From: an uncultured Verrucomicrobiota bacterium
GTDB taxonomy: Bacteria > Verrucomicrobiota > Verrucomicrobiia > Limisphaerales > UBA9464
Length of the DNA: 58,221 nucleotides
Reading direction: 5' to 3'
Assembly: GCA_903939515.1 (NCBI GenBank)
Contig: CAJAHH010000047.1
Coordinates: forward strand, 1 to 58,221
The notes below the pieces were generated by a model that saw nothing but the letters and a program-made list of their open reading frames with translations, made no database searches and had not been told where the DNA came from. Position numbers and translations under genes: made by a program. Shown in pieces: positions 1 through 8,559 of the stretch. Each line of letters opens with the position of its first letter. Within the stretch, counting starts at the first letter, position 1.

Positions 1-674
1 CCTCGGACTACATCCGGGTGGCCGAACCCTCGCCCCACCCACAAACGCCTCCGAGGTAGGGCGATTTCTCCGAAAGCGCCACGTCGGCAGACACGGACCG
101 CCGCAGTGACGGAGTGAAAACCGATGAAGCCTGCCGGTTTGACAACCACAGAGCCAAGAAACTCACCAGATCAGCGATTTGGCCTGAGCTTGTTGGTTGC
201 CCCAACGAATTCTTATCAACGCTGGTCGGCCCCAGACGCATTCGGCCTCATCCGGAAGGAGGAAGAAACGCTGGCGCTCATCCTGGGCAAAATCGGATTC
301 GAGGCTTAGGCAAAACCGCGGATTTCAAAGGGGCAACAATCTGTGAATTTCGGAATGTTGTTGAGATTCGACCCACAACACTCGTTCAAATCGGTTAAAA
401 ACGAGAAAAATAACGATAACGAAACAGGTTTCCTAGGAATTCTGACATGAGAAATCCTAAAGCAACAGCTCAGCAGCAGATTGTCCGTCCCAGAGTCCAA
501 GGGTCGCTTGGCAACCGTTCCCATGAATTTCTGGCTACGAGAAGGCACCAAAAGGGTCCACTCAAGCAATAGGAGCCGAGGTCTGATTCAAGAAAATCCA
601 AACCAATGATTTAGAGCTTGCTAATTAGAGGTAGAGACGATCTATTTCCCATGAATTTCTCATATAAGAACTTT
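1..674. other. 5' flank without convincing gene
   Basis: No open frame in these 674 bases has a recognisable domain, signal peptide or convincing start; the longest, on the plus strand at 114-398, reads as low-quality coding sequence. The only clear structure is the REP-like palindrome at 56-80, with a partly complementary CCTCGG (1-6) and CCGAGG (51-56) just before it. The stretch from about 350 to 650 is AT-richer than the rest of the window and probably holds the promoter of the small secreted protein downstream, but I cannot pick out a -35/-10 pair with confidence. Confidence 0.5.
56..80 (+). repeat. REP-like palindrome, left copy
   Basis: The unit starts with GTAG and continues as an imperfect hairpin: GGCGATTTC (60-68), a three-base loop, then GAAAGCGCC (72-80), with one A-G mismatch in the stem. 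The same 25 bases recur at 57498-57522 with a single difference that lies in the loop, so the stem is kept. A GTAG head followed by a palindrome is the form of bacterial REP elements mobilised by RAYT transposases. No RAYT gene lies in the window. Confidence 0.55.
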
Positions 675-974
675 ATGAAACTGATCCTCGCTGTTGCTGT
701 TCTGGCCGCCTTCTCAACCGCAACCTTCGCCAAGGAAGTGACCCTCACGGGCGAAGGCAAGTGCCTGAAGTGCGCCCTCAAGAAGGCTGACAAGTGCCAG
801 AACGTCGTCGAAGTGAAAGAAGGCGACCATACCACCACCTACAAGCTGACCGGTGATGTCTCCAAGGGTTTCCACAAGGAAATCTGCAGCGAGACCAAGA
901 AGGTTAAAGTGACCGGCACCTTGGATAAGGAACACAAGGAGTTGGCCGTGACCCACATCGAAGCCGTCAAGTAA
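675..974 (+). CDS. small secreted Cys-containing protein
   Basis: This encodes a 99-residue protein with a clean signal peptide (MKLILAVAVLAAFSTATFA, cleavage before KEV) and a mature part of about 80 residues. The mature part has three early cysteines (GKCLKCALKKADKC) and one later (KEICSET), many lysines, and a beta-rich pattern (VTLTGEGK, KVKVTGTL). The CxxC plus two further Cys could bind a metal or form disulfides; that is inference. It resembles small DUF-type periplasmic proteins common in Verrucomicrobiota and Planctomycetota, but I cannot name the family surely. The ATG at 651 would give a signal peptide with eight more residues and is a fair alternative start; neither has a strong ribosome site. 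The gene stands alone and is closed by a strong terminator. Confidence 0.75.
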   Translation: MKLILAVAVLAAFSTATFAKEVTLTGEGKCLKCALKKADKCQNVVEVKEGDHTTTYKLTGDVSKGFHKEICSETKKVKVTGTLDKEHKELAVTHIEAVK

Positions 975-1016
975 TAGACCTTCAAAAGGGGCTGGCAGTA
1001 ATACCAGCTCGAAGAC

Positions 1017-1047
1017 AAACCCGCCTGATTCAGGCGGGTTTTTTTAT
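1017..1047 (+). terminator. intrinsic terminator
   Basis: An 11-bp perfect stem (AAACCCGCCTG, 1017-1027, with CAGGCGGGTTT, 1031-1041), a three-base loop and a run of seven or more T. It lies 43 bases after the stop of the small secreted protein. Confidence 0.9.
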
Positions 1048-1051
1048 GTGC

Positions 1052-1083
1052 GCCCTGTACGGTTATTGATCGCCGTGTAGGGC
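1052..1083. repeat. inverted repeat hairpin
   Basis: GCCCTGTACGG (1052-1062) can pair along its whole length with CCGTGTAGGGC (1073-1083) when two G-U pairs are allowed, leaving a 10-base loop. It follows directly after the terminator and ends in GTAGGGC, the same head as the REP-like units at both ends of the window. It may be a degenerate REP or a second terminator-like structure without a T tract. Confidence 0.4.
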
Positions 1084-1574
1084 TCACCTCTCGACACCGA
1101 TGAAGGAAATTTCCACCAAAAACGGGGGGATTGTGGGTACCTCGCTACAAGCAGTGATTAGCACGCGCTTCCAAAATGGGGAAGGTGCTTGGATGTTTCT
1201 TGCTCCGACCGGGATTGATCCCATTGGACAACGGCCATTGCTCCGGTGGTCGTGGGAAGGATCCATGTTGCGTCAAGAAGTGCCTTAAGGCTTAGAAACC
1301 GCGTAAAAACTAAGATTACCGTTGGTTACGTATCGAAAGTTCGGAGGATTATCATCGGAGGTGAGCTCTTCGTTCCAATCCCCCAACTTCTGGCCGTGCA
1401 GGGCTTCAAGGTAATAGGAACTCCCGGTTGCACGGAGCCATTGGCCTGAGGAGATGCGGCTCTGAAGGTCCCCCTGGAAATGTCGAGAAACCAGATTTTG
1501 TCTCTATCAGCGCAATGAGTCAGTGCTCGTAAAGTTTCAGCGCTCAAAAAGGGCCCAAAAACGGGCTGAAAATA
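1084..1574. other. intergenic stretch, nothing recognised
   Basis: These 490 bases contain only short or unconvincing open frames (1100-1288 plus, 1246-1449 plus, 1326-1649 minus). The last runs through the tRNA gene and so cannot be real. I see no repeat or domain here. Confidence 0.5.
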
Positions 1575-1648
1575 TGGTTGGCCAACATGGATTCGAACCA
1601 TGACTAAGGGCGTCAAAGGCCCCTGTGCTACCATTACACCATCGGCCA
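1575..1648 (-). tRNA. tRNA-Gln (anticodon TTG)
   Basis: Read on the minus strand the sequence folds as a full cloverleaf: acceptor TGGCCGA with TTGGCCA, D arm GTGT/GCAC with a seven-base loop, anticodon arm GGGGC/GCCCT around the loop CTTTGAC (anticodon TTG), four-base variable loop, and T arm CATGG-TTCGAAT-CCATG. Discriminator A and CCA are encoded (1575-1578). Anticodon TTG reads CAA and CAG, so it delivers glutamine. The D arm is short, giving 74 nucleotides in all, but every stem pairs. The T at position 1 is usual for bacterial tRNA-Gln. Confidence 0.95.
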
Positions 1649-1809
1649 ACAGCGAGGCGAGTCTAGGACGGGTCCTTCCCGGCTGAAAGTGAATTCCACA
1701 GGGAACGACCGGCTCTCTTAAGTTTTACGCGCCGGCGACAAGGTGTCGCCAATCAGAAAACCCTAGGTTATCACTGGATCCCATTAGCGCTTCCGACACT
1801 CCATCTGAT

Positions 1810-2853
1810 GTGGTTTTTATTCCACCGGCTGACCTGCCAATCCCAAGGCGATGGTCCCGGCTGTCCTTAATCGCTGCTGTTTTGTCGGTGCCCGCCTTCG
1901 GGATTCTTCTCATCACCCCCGGATGGCTGTTTCAGCGGCTGATGGCGATGGATATGAACGGCTTGGGGCCGGTGTTCCTAACGCTTTTCGTAGCAGTATG
2001 GGTGGGTTTTATTGGGTCGATCTTCGGCGGGCTGGCACTGAGGCGGCTCCAAGGCCCGGAGCCTGAGCGTCGCGGCCGGGCTTGGGCGTTATTCGCAACG
2101 GCCGGTATTCGAGGTCTATTGATGGTAATTGGTGGCACTCTAGGTTCCGTGGTCTTAGGCCGCGGGGGCGAAGAGGGGGGTGATCCGGAGTTTTTCAAGT
2201 CACGGTGGATTGCCGGGCTAGCTCTCACCCTCTTGTTGAGTGGGGTGTACCTTCGCTCTCGTCGTCGCGGCGTCCAGAAACCTCGACGGGGACGGGGTTG
2301 GTGGGCCTTCGCCGGGGGATTACTGCTGCACCTAGTCCTCATAGCTGCCTTGCCGTTTTCCATGTTCCACGCGTTGATCACATTCCACCCGGAAATCGTT
2401 CGAGGAGGCGGTCAGAACCGGCGTTATGAAGGTCCGCAGGAACCCGGGCTTTTTGCGCAGCGTCAATTGCGCCTGAAACCAGTGGCCGGGAAGCCAACGA
2501 CGGTGGTTCTCAGGTTCTGGGAAAATGGGAAGCCTCGAGAGTTAGGGCGGAAGGTGGTCAATGACGCATCGGCCTTGGAATGGCGGCTGATCGAGGGCTC
2601 CGGTTCGACTCATGGACTCAGTCTGCGCTGGAGCAAACCAGCCAGCACGCCCGCTGAAACGTGGCCACTGGCCTTGCCGGCCGGAGTTGAACTCACCCCG
2701 GTGCTCGAACCGCAGAGCCTGACGTTGCATCCGGGAACGAAGACCAACGTGTGGATCTTTCAGAATTTTGATCAACCGCTGGTGACCCCGGCCATCGCCA
2801 GTCCGGATTGGGCGGTGGAGGTGCTTTTAGAATCGGGATCCCCATCGCCTTAA
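1810..2853 (+). CDS. hypothetical membrane protein
   Basis: This 347-residue protein has four likely membrane helices in its first 190 residues (around LSLIAAVLSVPAFGILLI, VFLTLFVAVWVGFIGSIFG, a Gly-rich helix near residues 99-112, and WWAFAGGLLLHLVLIAAL), divided by Arg-rich loops. The last 150 residues appear soluble and beta-rich. The positive-inside rule places the RRLQGPEPERRGR and RSRRRGVQKPRRGRG loops in the cytoplasm, so the C-terminal domain probably lies outside. The start is GTG at 1810, directly after an in-frame stop; no better start is seen. I do not recognise a family. It lies between the tRNA-Gln gene and a convergent Nudix gene. Confidence 0.65.
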   Translation: MVFIPPADLPIPRRWSRLSLIAAVLSVPAFGILLITPGWLFQRLMAMDMNGLGPVFLTLFVAVWVGFIGSIFGGLALRRLQGPEPERRGRAWALFATAGIRGLLMVIGGTLGSVVLGRGGEEGGDPEFFKSRWIAGLALTLLLSGVYLRSRRRGVQKPRRGRGWWAFAGGLLLHLVLIAALPFSMFHALITFHPEIVRGGGQNRRYEGPQEPGLFAQRQLRLKPVAGKPTTVVLRFWENGKPRELGRKVVNDASALEWRLIEGSGSTHGLSLRWSKPASTPAETWPLALPAGVELTPVLEPQSLTLHPGTKTNVWIFQNFDQPLVTPAIASPDWAVEVLLESGSPSP

Positions 2854-3021
2854 AGCACCTCGCAAACAGCATGGATACCCCGTTGGTCCGAACGATTTCT
2901 GTTGGATCCATCGTGTTGGCTGCGCCCTCTCGAGTCAGCGCTGGGTTGAACGCTCGTTACGGGCCTCCAGTGGGTTGGCTCCTAGTTCTCGCTTCGTTTT
3001 GTTAAGGAATTTGCCGCGCTA

Positions 3022-3513
3022 TCATTGACCTGCCAAAGGACTGGTTCCGGCTGAGCCAGCGGAAACCTCTTCAATGGCTTTGAGGCAATACCACTTCACA
3101 GCTCCGCTCATGGGTGGATCCAGCTCCTCGAGCGCTTCGGGAGAACACCAACGGATGTCCCGATGTTCTTCGACCGCCAGGGTGAGCGAGCCACTGATGG
3201 GACGGGCAAAATAAATCATGCCGATGTGTTCGTGAGTGGCATGAATGCGGTGGATATCGAGGAATCGGGGAGCAATGAGGGCCCGGGTACCAGGTTCGGT
3301 GGTTGGCGGTCGCTCGCCGAGAAGCTCGATTTCCAGACCGCTCTCCTCACGGGCCTCCCGCAAGGCTGCCTGCTCTGGGTCCTCGTCTAATTCGATGTGC
3401 CCGCCCAGCGGCAGCCATTTACCGAGCTTGCGGTGTAGAATAACCAGCACCTTCCGGTCTTGAACGACGAAGAGGGCGACGGTGAAATCGATGTTTTCGT
3501 GGAGATGCGGCAT
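3022..3513 (-). CDS. Nudix hydrolase
   Basis: A 163-residue cytoplasmic hydrolase of the Nudix superfamily, which cleaves nucleoside diphosphates linked to another moiety. The Nudix box is complete (GGHIELDEDPEQAALREARE followed by ESGL, about residues 37-60), including the REAREE core that binds Mg2+ or Mn2+. The region before it (FTVALFVVQDRKVLVILHRK) matches the first strands of the fold. The substrate cannot be told from sequence; 8-oxo-dGTP, ADP-ribose or a dinucleotide are all possible. It is a lone gene on the minus strand, convergent with the preceding membrane protein. Confidence 0.88.
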   Translation of the reverse strand: MPHLHENIDFTVALFVVQDRKVLVILHRKLGKWLPLGGHIELDEDPEQAALREAREESGLEIELLGERPPTTEPGTRALIAPRFLDIHRIHATHEHIGMIYFARPISGSLTLAVEEHRDIRWCSPEALEELDPPMSGAVKWYCLKAIEEVSAGSAGTSPLAGQ

Positions 3514-3751
3514 GAACGGGTGAAAGGATGGAGGGCGTGGGAGGATTTAAAAGTGCCCGCAGGTCTCGAATTTATCCGTGAGCTGGGTCCCAAGAGATGC
3601 GGATCAAGGGCCTACTGGAGCCAGATTACCCAAAGAGCACCGTGACGGTCGAGGGCCCGGTCGATTTGCTTCCATCGTAACCAGTGGCCGATGGCTACGG
3701 TCAGCACTCATGTCTGGGGTTTTCTTGACTCCGCAATTAACAACGATAGCC

Positions 3752-4336
3752 ATGAAACGTTTGTCTCTCGCCTCCCTGTTGGCCATTTGTGGCCTGATTC
3801 TTTCTACCGCCACCGGGTCGCTCTTGGCCCAGAACGAGGCTCCGGCGGCCCAAGCCGGCGCACCGGGTGGCCCCGGCGGTCGCCAGGGTCGGGGCAATTG
3901 GGATCCTGAGCAAATGCGTCAACGCATGATGGAGCGCGTTCGCGAGCAGCTGGCCGTGAAAGATGATGCAGAGTGGAGCGTCATTGAGTCTCGCATTAAG
4001 AAAATCAGCGATTCCCGATCCGGCATGGGTCGAGGCTTTGGCGGTCCCGGTGGAGGCCCCGGAGGCCCCGGAGGTCAAGGGGCCCCCGGAGGCCAGGGTG
4101 GTCAGGGTGGTCGTCAGGGACGCGGCGGTTTCGGTCAGGCTAATCCGGATGCGGAGGTCTTGCAGACGGCCTTAGATTCCGGCGCCTCTGCCGATGACAT
4201 TAAGGTCAAGCTGACGGCTTACCGCGCAGCGGCCAAGGTGAAGGAAGGGCAACTCGAGAAGGCTCAAGATGAACTCCGCCAACTTCTCTCCGTCAAGCAA
4301 GAGGCCCGTGCGGTATTGCTCGGCTTGCTGAAGTAA
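3752..4336 (+). CDS. exported Gly/Gln-rich protein
   Basis: A 194-residue protein with a signal peptide (MKRLSLASLLAICGLILST, cleavage near LLAQ), then two helical, charged segments (WDPEQMRQRMMERVREQLAV and the C-terminal KVKEGQLEKAQDELRQLLSV) on either side of a collagen-like tract rich in GGP, GGQ and GRG at about residues 88-130. The helical parts resemble Spy/CpxP-like periplasmic proteins in style, but the LTxxQ motifs are absent, so no function is assigned. The start ATG was chosen for the signal peptide; the frame is open further upstream. It precedes the secretion operon by 143 bases in the same direction and shares its glycine-rich style. Confidence 0.7.
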   Translation: MKRLSLASLLAICGLILSTATGSLLAQNEAPAAQAGAPGGPGGRQGRGNWDPEQMRQRMMERVREQLAVKDDAEWSVIESRIKKISDSRSGMGRGFGGPGGGPGGPGGQGAPGGQGGQGGRQGRGGFGQANPDAEVLQTALDSGASADDIKVKLTAYRAAAKVKEGQLEKAQDELRQLLSVKQEARAVLLGLLK

Positions 4337-4479
4337 ACGACAAATCCTGCGACGACCCCGGGAGGGGCGCTTGACGGAAAATGGGGAACCAGGCTTCTCC
4401 ACGTTTCCTCGGGTGCCACCTCCCGGTCTCATTATCGTAGGATTCCATTCCGACAATTGCTCCGTCATTCACACGCACC

Positions 4480-6252
4480 ATGGCCGAAGCCTCGACACCC
4501 ACCCAAACGCTTCTCGATCAGATGATCGCCGAGCGGCAACTTTCTGCCGCTGATGCGTTGGCGTTTGTTCAGGCCCGGTTACTCACAGGATCTTCAACCG
4601 CGGGGGGTGAGCATGCCACCGAGCGGGATGTTCTAGAATGGCTGAGCCACGAATATGGAGTGGGCTTTCTTCCCCTGGATTCGGTTGAGGCCGATCGTGA
4701 GGTTCTGGCGCTCTTCCCGGCCCGTATTCTCCTCAAGGAAGAACTGCTGCCGCTGCGCCGTGACAACGGTTCCATCGAAATTGCCAGTTGCCGTCTTTTT
4801 GCGACGCGGGGACTGGACACACTCCGTTCACTGACCGGCCTCCGTCTCAAATTGGTTCTGTCGCCGCGCGAGGCGCTCCTGCGGGAGATGAAGAAAAACC
4901 TCGGAGTTGGAGCCGACACCATCGGCGCACTCGACGAGGAAAAATTGGTTCAGGTCGTCGATGAAAACACCGAGGATTCCAACCTCGACGCCGGAGCCGA
5001 GGATGAAGCGTCGATTATTCGCTTCGTCAACCAGGTCCTTAAGGATGCCATTGAGCTGCGCGCCTCCGACATCCATCTAGAACCCTTCGAGCACGAATTC
5101 CGCATCCGGTACCGCATCGACGGTGAGTTGCAGGAAATTCCGCTCCCGGCCCAGCTCAAACAGTTTCAACCGGCGATCGTTTCGCGCGTCAAGATTCTCA
5201 GCCATCTGAACATCGCCGAGAAGCGCCTGCCTCAGGATGGGCGTATCAAGGTTCGGATCGAGGACACCGAGGTGGACATTCGTGTCTCGGTCATTCCGAT
5301 GCTTCATGGCGAGGCGGTGGTCCTGCGTCTGTTGCGACAGAACTCAACCTTGAGGGGCCTGGCCCATATCGGTCTTGGAGACCGCGAGTTGGAGCGTTTT
5401 CAGAAGGTGCTAAATTTGCCGCACGGAATCGTGTTGGTGACAGGCCCGACCGGCAGCGGCAAGACCTCGACTCTTTATACGGCCCTCAACGAGATCAACG
5501 ACGAGGTCCGCAAGATCATCACGATCGAAGATCCCGTCGAGTATCAGCTTCGGGGCGTGAACCAGATCCAGGTTTCAGAGAAGGCCGGACTTACCTTTGC
5601 TCGAGGGTTGAGGTCCATTCTCCGCCACGATCCGGATGTCGTGCTCATTGGTGAAATTCGAGATCGAGAGACAGCGCAAATCGCGGTGCAGGCCTCACTG
5701 ACCGGTCATTTGGTTTTCTCTACCCTGCACACCAACGATGCACCCGGCGCTCTGACCCGCTTAGTAGATATGGGAGTCGAGCCGTACCTCGTGGCGTCGT
5801 CTCTTGAAGCCGTTCTGGCCCAGCGGTTGGTTCGAGTCTTGTGTCCTCATTGCAAGGTTCCCGACACCTCGGCTCATGCGAAATCCTTTCGATCCCGTAT
5901 GGGTATAGCTCCGGAGGTCGAACTCTTTAAGGCCGTTGGATGCCGCGAGTGCCGGCAAACTGGATTCTTCGGACGGCACGCCATTTTTGAATGGATGGAC
6001 ACCGATGAGAATATTCGTCGGCTGATTCTGGAAAATGGCTCGACCGACCAAATTCGTTCGGCCGCCCGAACTTCCGGCATGCGGACATTGGCTGAGGACG
6101 GCTGGCGGTTGGTCGCTCAAGGCATCACGACCGTAGAAGAGGTCTTGAGTGTCACGACCGACAAGGAAACTCCGCGATCTCAGGCTCCCGCCGATTCAGG
6201 CGAAGCCACCGACCGAGCCCAGGTCCCCGGGGCATCGGGTTCACGATCCTGA
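4480..6252 (+). CDS. gspE: type II secretion ATPase GspE/PilB
   Basis: This 590-residue cytoplasmic ATPase powers pseudopilus assembly. Visible are an N-terminal MshEN-like domain (about 1-160), the N2 domain (SDIHLEP, IRYRIDGEL), the Walker A loop GPTGSGKT (about 322-329), the Asp box ITIEDPVEY, the Walker B region DPDVVLIGEIRD, the His box TGHLVFSTLHTN, and a tetracysteine zinc site (CPHC near 455, CREC near 488). The zinc site favours an extension ATPase (GspE/PilB) over a retraction ATPase (PilT). It opens a run of about twelve genes on the same strand. The C-terminal 35 residues are a low-complexity tail. Confidence 0.96.
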   Translation: MAEASTPTQTLLDQMIAERQLSAADALAFVQARLLTGSSTAGGEHATERDVLEWLSHEYGVGFLPLDSVEADREVLALFPARILLKEELLPLRRDNGSIEIASCRLFATRGLDTLRSLTGLRLKLVLSPREALLREMKKNLGVGADTIGALDEEKLVQVVDENTEDSNLDAGAEDEASIIRFVNQVLKDAIELRASDIHLEPFEHEFRIRYRIDGELQEIPLPAQLKQFQPAIVSRVKILSHLNIAEKRLPQDGRIKVRIEDTEVDIRVSVIPMLHGEAVVLRLLRQNSTLRGLAHIGLGDRELERFQKVLNLPHGIVLVTGPTGSGKTSTLYTALNEINDEVRKIITIEDPVEYQLRGVNQIQVSEKAGLTFARGLRSILRHDPDVVLIGEIRDRETAQIAVQASLTGHLVFSTLHTNDAPGALTRLVDMGVEPYLVASSLEAVLAQRLVRVLCPHCKVPDTSAHAKSFRSRMGIAPEVELFKAVGCRECRQTGFFGRHAIFEWMDTDENIRRLILENGSTDQIRSAARTSGMRTLAEDGWRLVAQGITTVEEVLSVTTDKETPRSQAPADSGEATDRAQVPGASGSRS

Positions 6253-6255
6253 CCC

Positions 6256-7515
6256 ATGCCCACCTTCACCTACCGAGCACTGCAAGCCGATGGGCGGATG
6301 GCCGATGGCATCGCTGAAGCGGCCACCCGTTCTGAAGCCTTGCGAGTCATCGAGACTCGAGGCCTGCGTCCCGTGAGCGTGACCGAAGCCCGTGGCAGCG
6401 GAAAACCCACCGTCAAACCAGCCAAGGATTCGGACGCTCGAACCCAGGGTCTGGGCGGGTTGTCTTTTGGTGGTTCTAAGGTGAGCTCGGAGGAATTAGA
6501 GAATTTCACCCGGCTGCTCTCCAGCCTTCTCGCGGCCGGGGTGCCGTTGAGCCGGGCGCTGACCATCCTCGGTAAGGAGGCTTCATCGCCAGTGGCCTCG
6601 GCGAAGTGGCGAGAAATCCACGGACTGGTAGTGGATGGCATGTCCCTGGCCAACGCCATGGCTCGATCACCGGAAACCTTCCCGAAGGTTTACACGGCGA
6701 TGGTCGAGGCGGGCGAGGCGGGCGGATTTCTTGATGTTGTCTTGGCGCAAATCGCTGACTTCCAGTCCCGGGAAAAGGAGCTTCGCTCAAAGGTGCTCAC
6801 GGCAATGATCTACCCAGCGGTCCTGCTGCTGATGGCCGTGGTGGTGTTGAGCGTGCTGCTGGTTTTTTTCATTCCTAAATTCCAGAAAGTTTTCACCAGC
6901 GTGAAGGGCGGCTTGCCCCTGATCACTCAGATCATTATCGCCACCAGCGACATCCTACGTTCTTACGGGGTGTTGGTGTTGGTCGGGTTGGTCCTCGGTG
7001 GTTTCTTTTTGAGGACCTGGATCATTTCGCCGGCCGGCCGGCGCGTTTGGGAAGGGCTGACTTTGAAGGCGCCGGTCGTGGGTCCGCTCAGTGCCCGGTT
7101 TGCTATGGCGCGTTTTTGCCGAATGCTCGGGACCTTGATCGGGGCGGATGTCCAATTGGTTCAGGCACTGAATGTGGCCCGTCGTTCGATCGGCAACCAG
7201 ATCCTGGTCGATGCTGTGGCTCGTTCGATCGACCAGGTGCAGCAGGGTGGACGTCTCGGCCAAAGTTTAGCGGAGTGTCCCACCCTCTTCAGCGGGTCCG
7301 TGATGGAGATGATCTCGGTGGCGGAAGAGAGCGGGCGGTTGGATGTCGAACTCATCCGCATCGCTAACGTCACGGAGAGTGAATTAGACCGTCGTCTCAA
7401 AACTGCTGTGGCCCTGGCCGAGCCGCTGCTCCTCTTCCTGATCGCCGGTTTTATTGGCTTCATTTTCATCGGTATGCTGCTTCCGGTTTTTTCGCTGCAA
7501 GACTACATCAAGTAA
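6256..7515 (+). CDS. gspF: type II secretion inner-membrane platform GspF/PilC
   Basis: A 419-residue polytopic protein that couples the GspE ATPase to the growing pseudopilus. It shows the usual N-terminal stretch (MPTFTYRALQADGR), two T2SSF domains and three membrane helices (near residues 188-212, 232-254 and 390-412). Typical motifs are FTRLLSSLLAAGVPLSRAL in the first domain and RFCRMLGTLIGADVQLVQAL in the second. It begins three bases after the gspE stop, so the two are almost certainly co-translated. An insert of about 40 residues separates the N-terminal segment from the first domain. Confidence 0.96.
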   Translation: MPTFTYRALQADGRMADGIAEAATRSEALRVIETRGLRPVSVTEARGSGKPTVKPAKDSDARTQGLGGLSFGGSKVSSEELENFTRLLSSLLAAGVPLSRALTILGKEASSPVASAKWREIHGLVVDGMSLANAMARSPETFPKVYTAMVEAGEAGGFLDVVLAQIADFQSREKELRSKVLTAMIYPAVLLLMAVVVLSVLLVFFIPKFQKVFTSVKGGLPLITQIIIATSDILRSYGVLVLVGLVLGGFFLRTWIISPAGRRVWEGLTLKAPVVGPLSARFAMARFCRMLGTLIGADVQLVQALNVARRSIGNQILVDAVARSIDQVQQGGRLGQSLAECPTLFSGSVMEMISVAEESGRLDVELIRIANVTESELDRRLKTAVALAEPLLLFLIAGFIGFIFIGMLLPVFSLQDYIK

Positions 7516-7529
7516 TTCCTTCTGACCTC

Positions 7530-7985
7530 ATGAACCTGAACCTCTCCCTTCGTCCCCAGGCAGGAGCCTTCGCCGGCAAAACACGTCGTCGCCACCGTGG
7601 TTTCACGCTGGTCGAGATGCTGTTGGTCATCACCATCATCGGCATCTTGGCCGCCCTCGTGGTCCCGAAGATGATGGGTCGCAGTGAACAGGCCCGGCAG
7701 TCGGCGGCCCGAGCGGATATCGCCTCGATCAAGACAGCCTTAGACGCCTACGAGGTAGACAACGGCTCCTACCCGAAGACTTTGGCTGACCTTCTCCAGG
7801 CACCACGGCAGGCCCGCAACTGGCGTGGACCTTACCTCGATAAGATCCCTCAGGATCCCTGGGGCAATGAATATTTGTACGCTCAACCCGGACGACAGAA
7901 TGCCACCTCCTTCGACCTGTCCTCCATTGGGCCGGACGGCAAGGCGGGAACCGAGGATGACTTTGGCAACTGGACGGCCAAATAA
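7530..7985 (+). CDS. gspG: major pseudopilin GspG
   Basis: A 151-residue prepilin with an Arg-rich leader, the cleavage site RHRG|FTLVEMLLV (after Gly24), Glu at +5, and one hydrophobic N-terminal helix. The C-terminal part has the GspG pattern: NGSYPKTLADLLQAP, GPYLDKIPQDPWG and the Asp-rich loop GPDGKAGTEDDFGNW, which binds Ca2+ in characterised GspG proteins. This makes it the major pseudopilin and not a minor one. The prepilin peptidase expected to process it is encoded at 44047-45162. The end of the gene overlaps the next pseudopilin gene by 29 bases. Confidence 0.95.
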   Translation: MNLNLSLRPQAGAFAGKTRRRHRGFTLVEMLLVITIIGILAALVVPKMMGRSEQARQSAARADIASIKTALDAYEVDNGSYPKTLADLLQAPRQARNWRGPYLDKIPQDPWGNEYLYAQPGRQNATSFDLSSIGPDGKAGTEDDFGNWTAK

Positions 7986-8559
7986 GGATCGCGGTCCGAC
8001 GCGTTCGCGGCGGCACGGCTTTACTTTGATCGAAATGATCTTGGTGATGGCCCTGTTGGTGGTGGCTGTCTCGATGGTGTCTCCGCGCCTGTCGGGATTC
8101 ATCCGCGGCCGAGCCTTGGAGTCTGAGGCCCGTCGGGTTCTGGCCCTGACGCATGCGGCCCGGAGTCGGGCTATTTCTGAAAGCATGCCTGTCTTGTTGT
8201 GGCTCGACGCCACCGTGGGCCGCTATGGTGTCGAGCGCGAAACTCGGGGGCAAAACGGCGACCCGTTGTCCCAAGAGTTCACCGTCGATGACCATCTCCG
8301 GATTGCCTTTGATCAGGCCCAACGCCTCATCGGCCAAACTCTGACAAGCACTCGCACCACGGGTCTGCTGCCCGGAGTGTCCACTTCCCCAAAGTCCACC
8401 ACGGCACGAACCGAACCGTCGATTCGGTTCCTGCCGGATGGGACTCTCGATGAGGACAGTCCCAATGCCATTCGCATCGAGGACTCGGATGGGTCCGTGC
8501 TGTGGCTCGTTGAAGGGTCCGACCGCCGTCATTATGAAATTCGCACCGGTCTCCAATAA
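7957..8559 (+). CDS. gspH: minor pseudopilin, GspH-like
   Basis: This 200-residue prepilin has the leader SRRHG|FTLIEMILV (cleavage after Gly21, Glu at +5) and one N-terminal helix. Its position after gspG and the start of the mature part (SPRLSGFIRGRALESEARRV) fit GspH/FimT-type minor pseudopilins. The start ATG at 7957 lies inside the gspG end in another frame; upstream in-frame starts would give an overlong leader. The C-terminal domain (about 150 residues) is beta-rich and ends LWLVEGSDRRHYEIRTGLQ. The assignment to GspH instead of another minor pseudopilin rests mainly on gene order. Confidence 0.85.
   Translation: MTLATGRPNKDRGPTRSRRHGFTLIEMILVMALLVVAVSMVSPRLSGFIRGRALESEARRVLALTHAARSRAISESMPVLLWLDATVGRYGVERETRGQNGDPLSQEFTVDDHLRIAFDQAQRLIGQTLTSTRTTGLLPGVSTSPKSTTARTEPSIRFLPDGTLDEDSPNAIRIEDSDGSVLWLVEGSDRRHYEIRTGLQ

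Noticed and set aside
114-398. 94-residue plus-strand frame near the left end
   Set aside because: No domain, no signal peptide, and frames of similar size overlap it in other registers.
1326-1649. 107-residue minus-strand frame
   Set aside because: It runs through the tRNA-Gln gene, whose cloverleaf and CCA end are complete.
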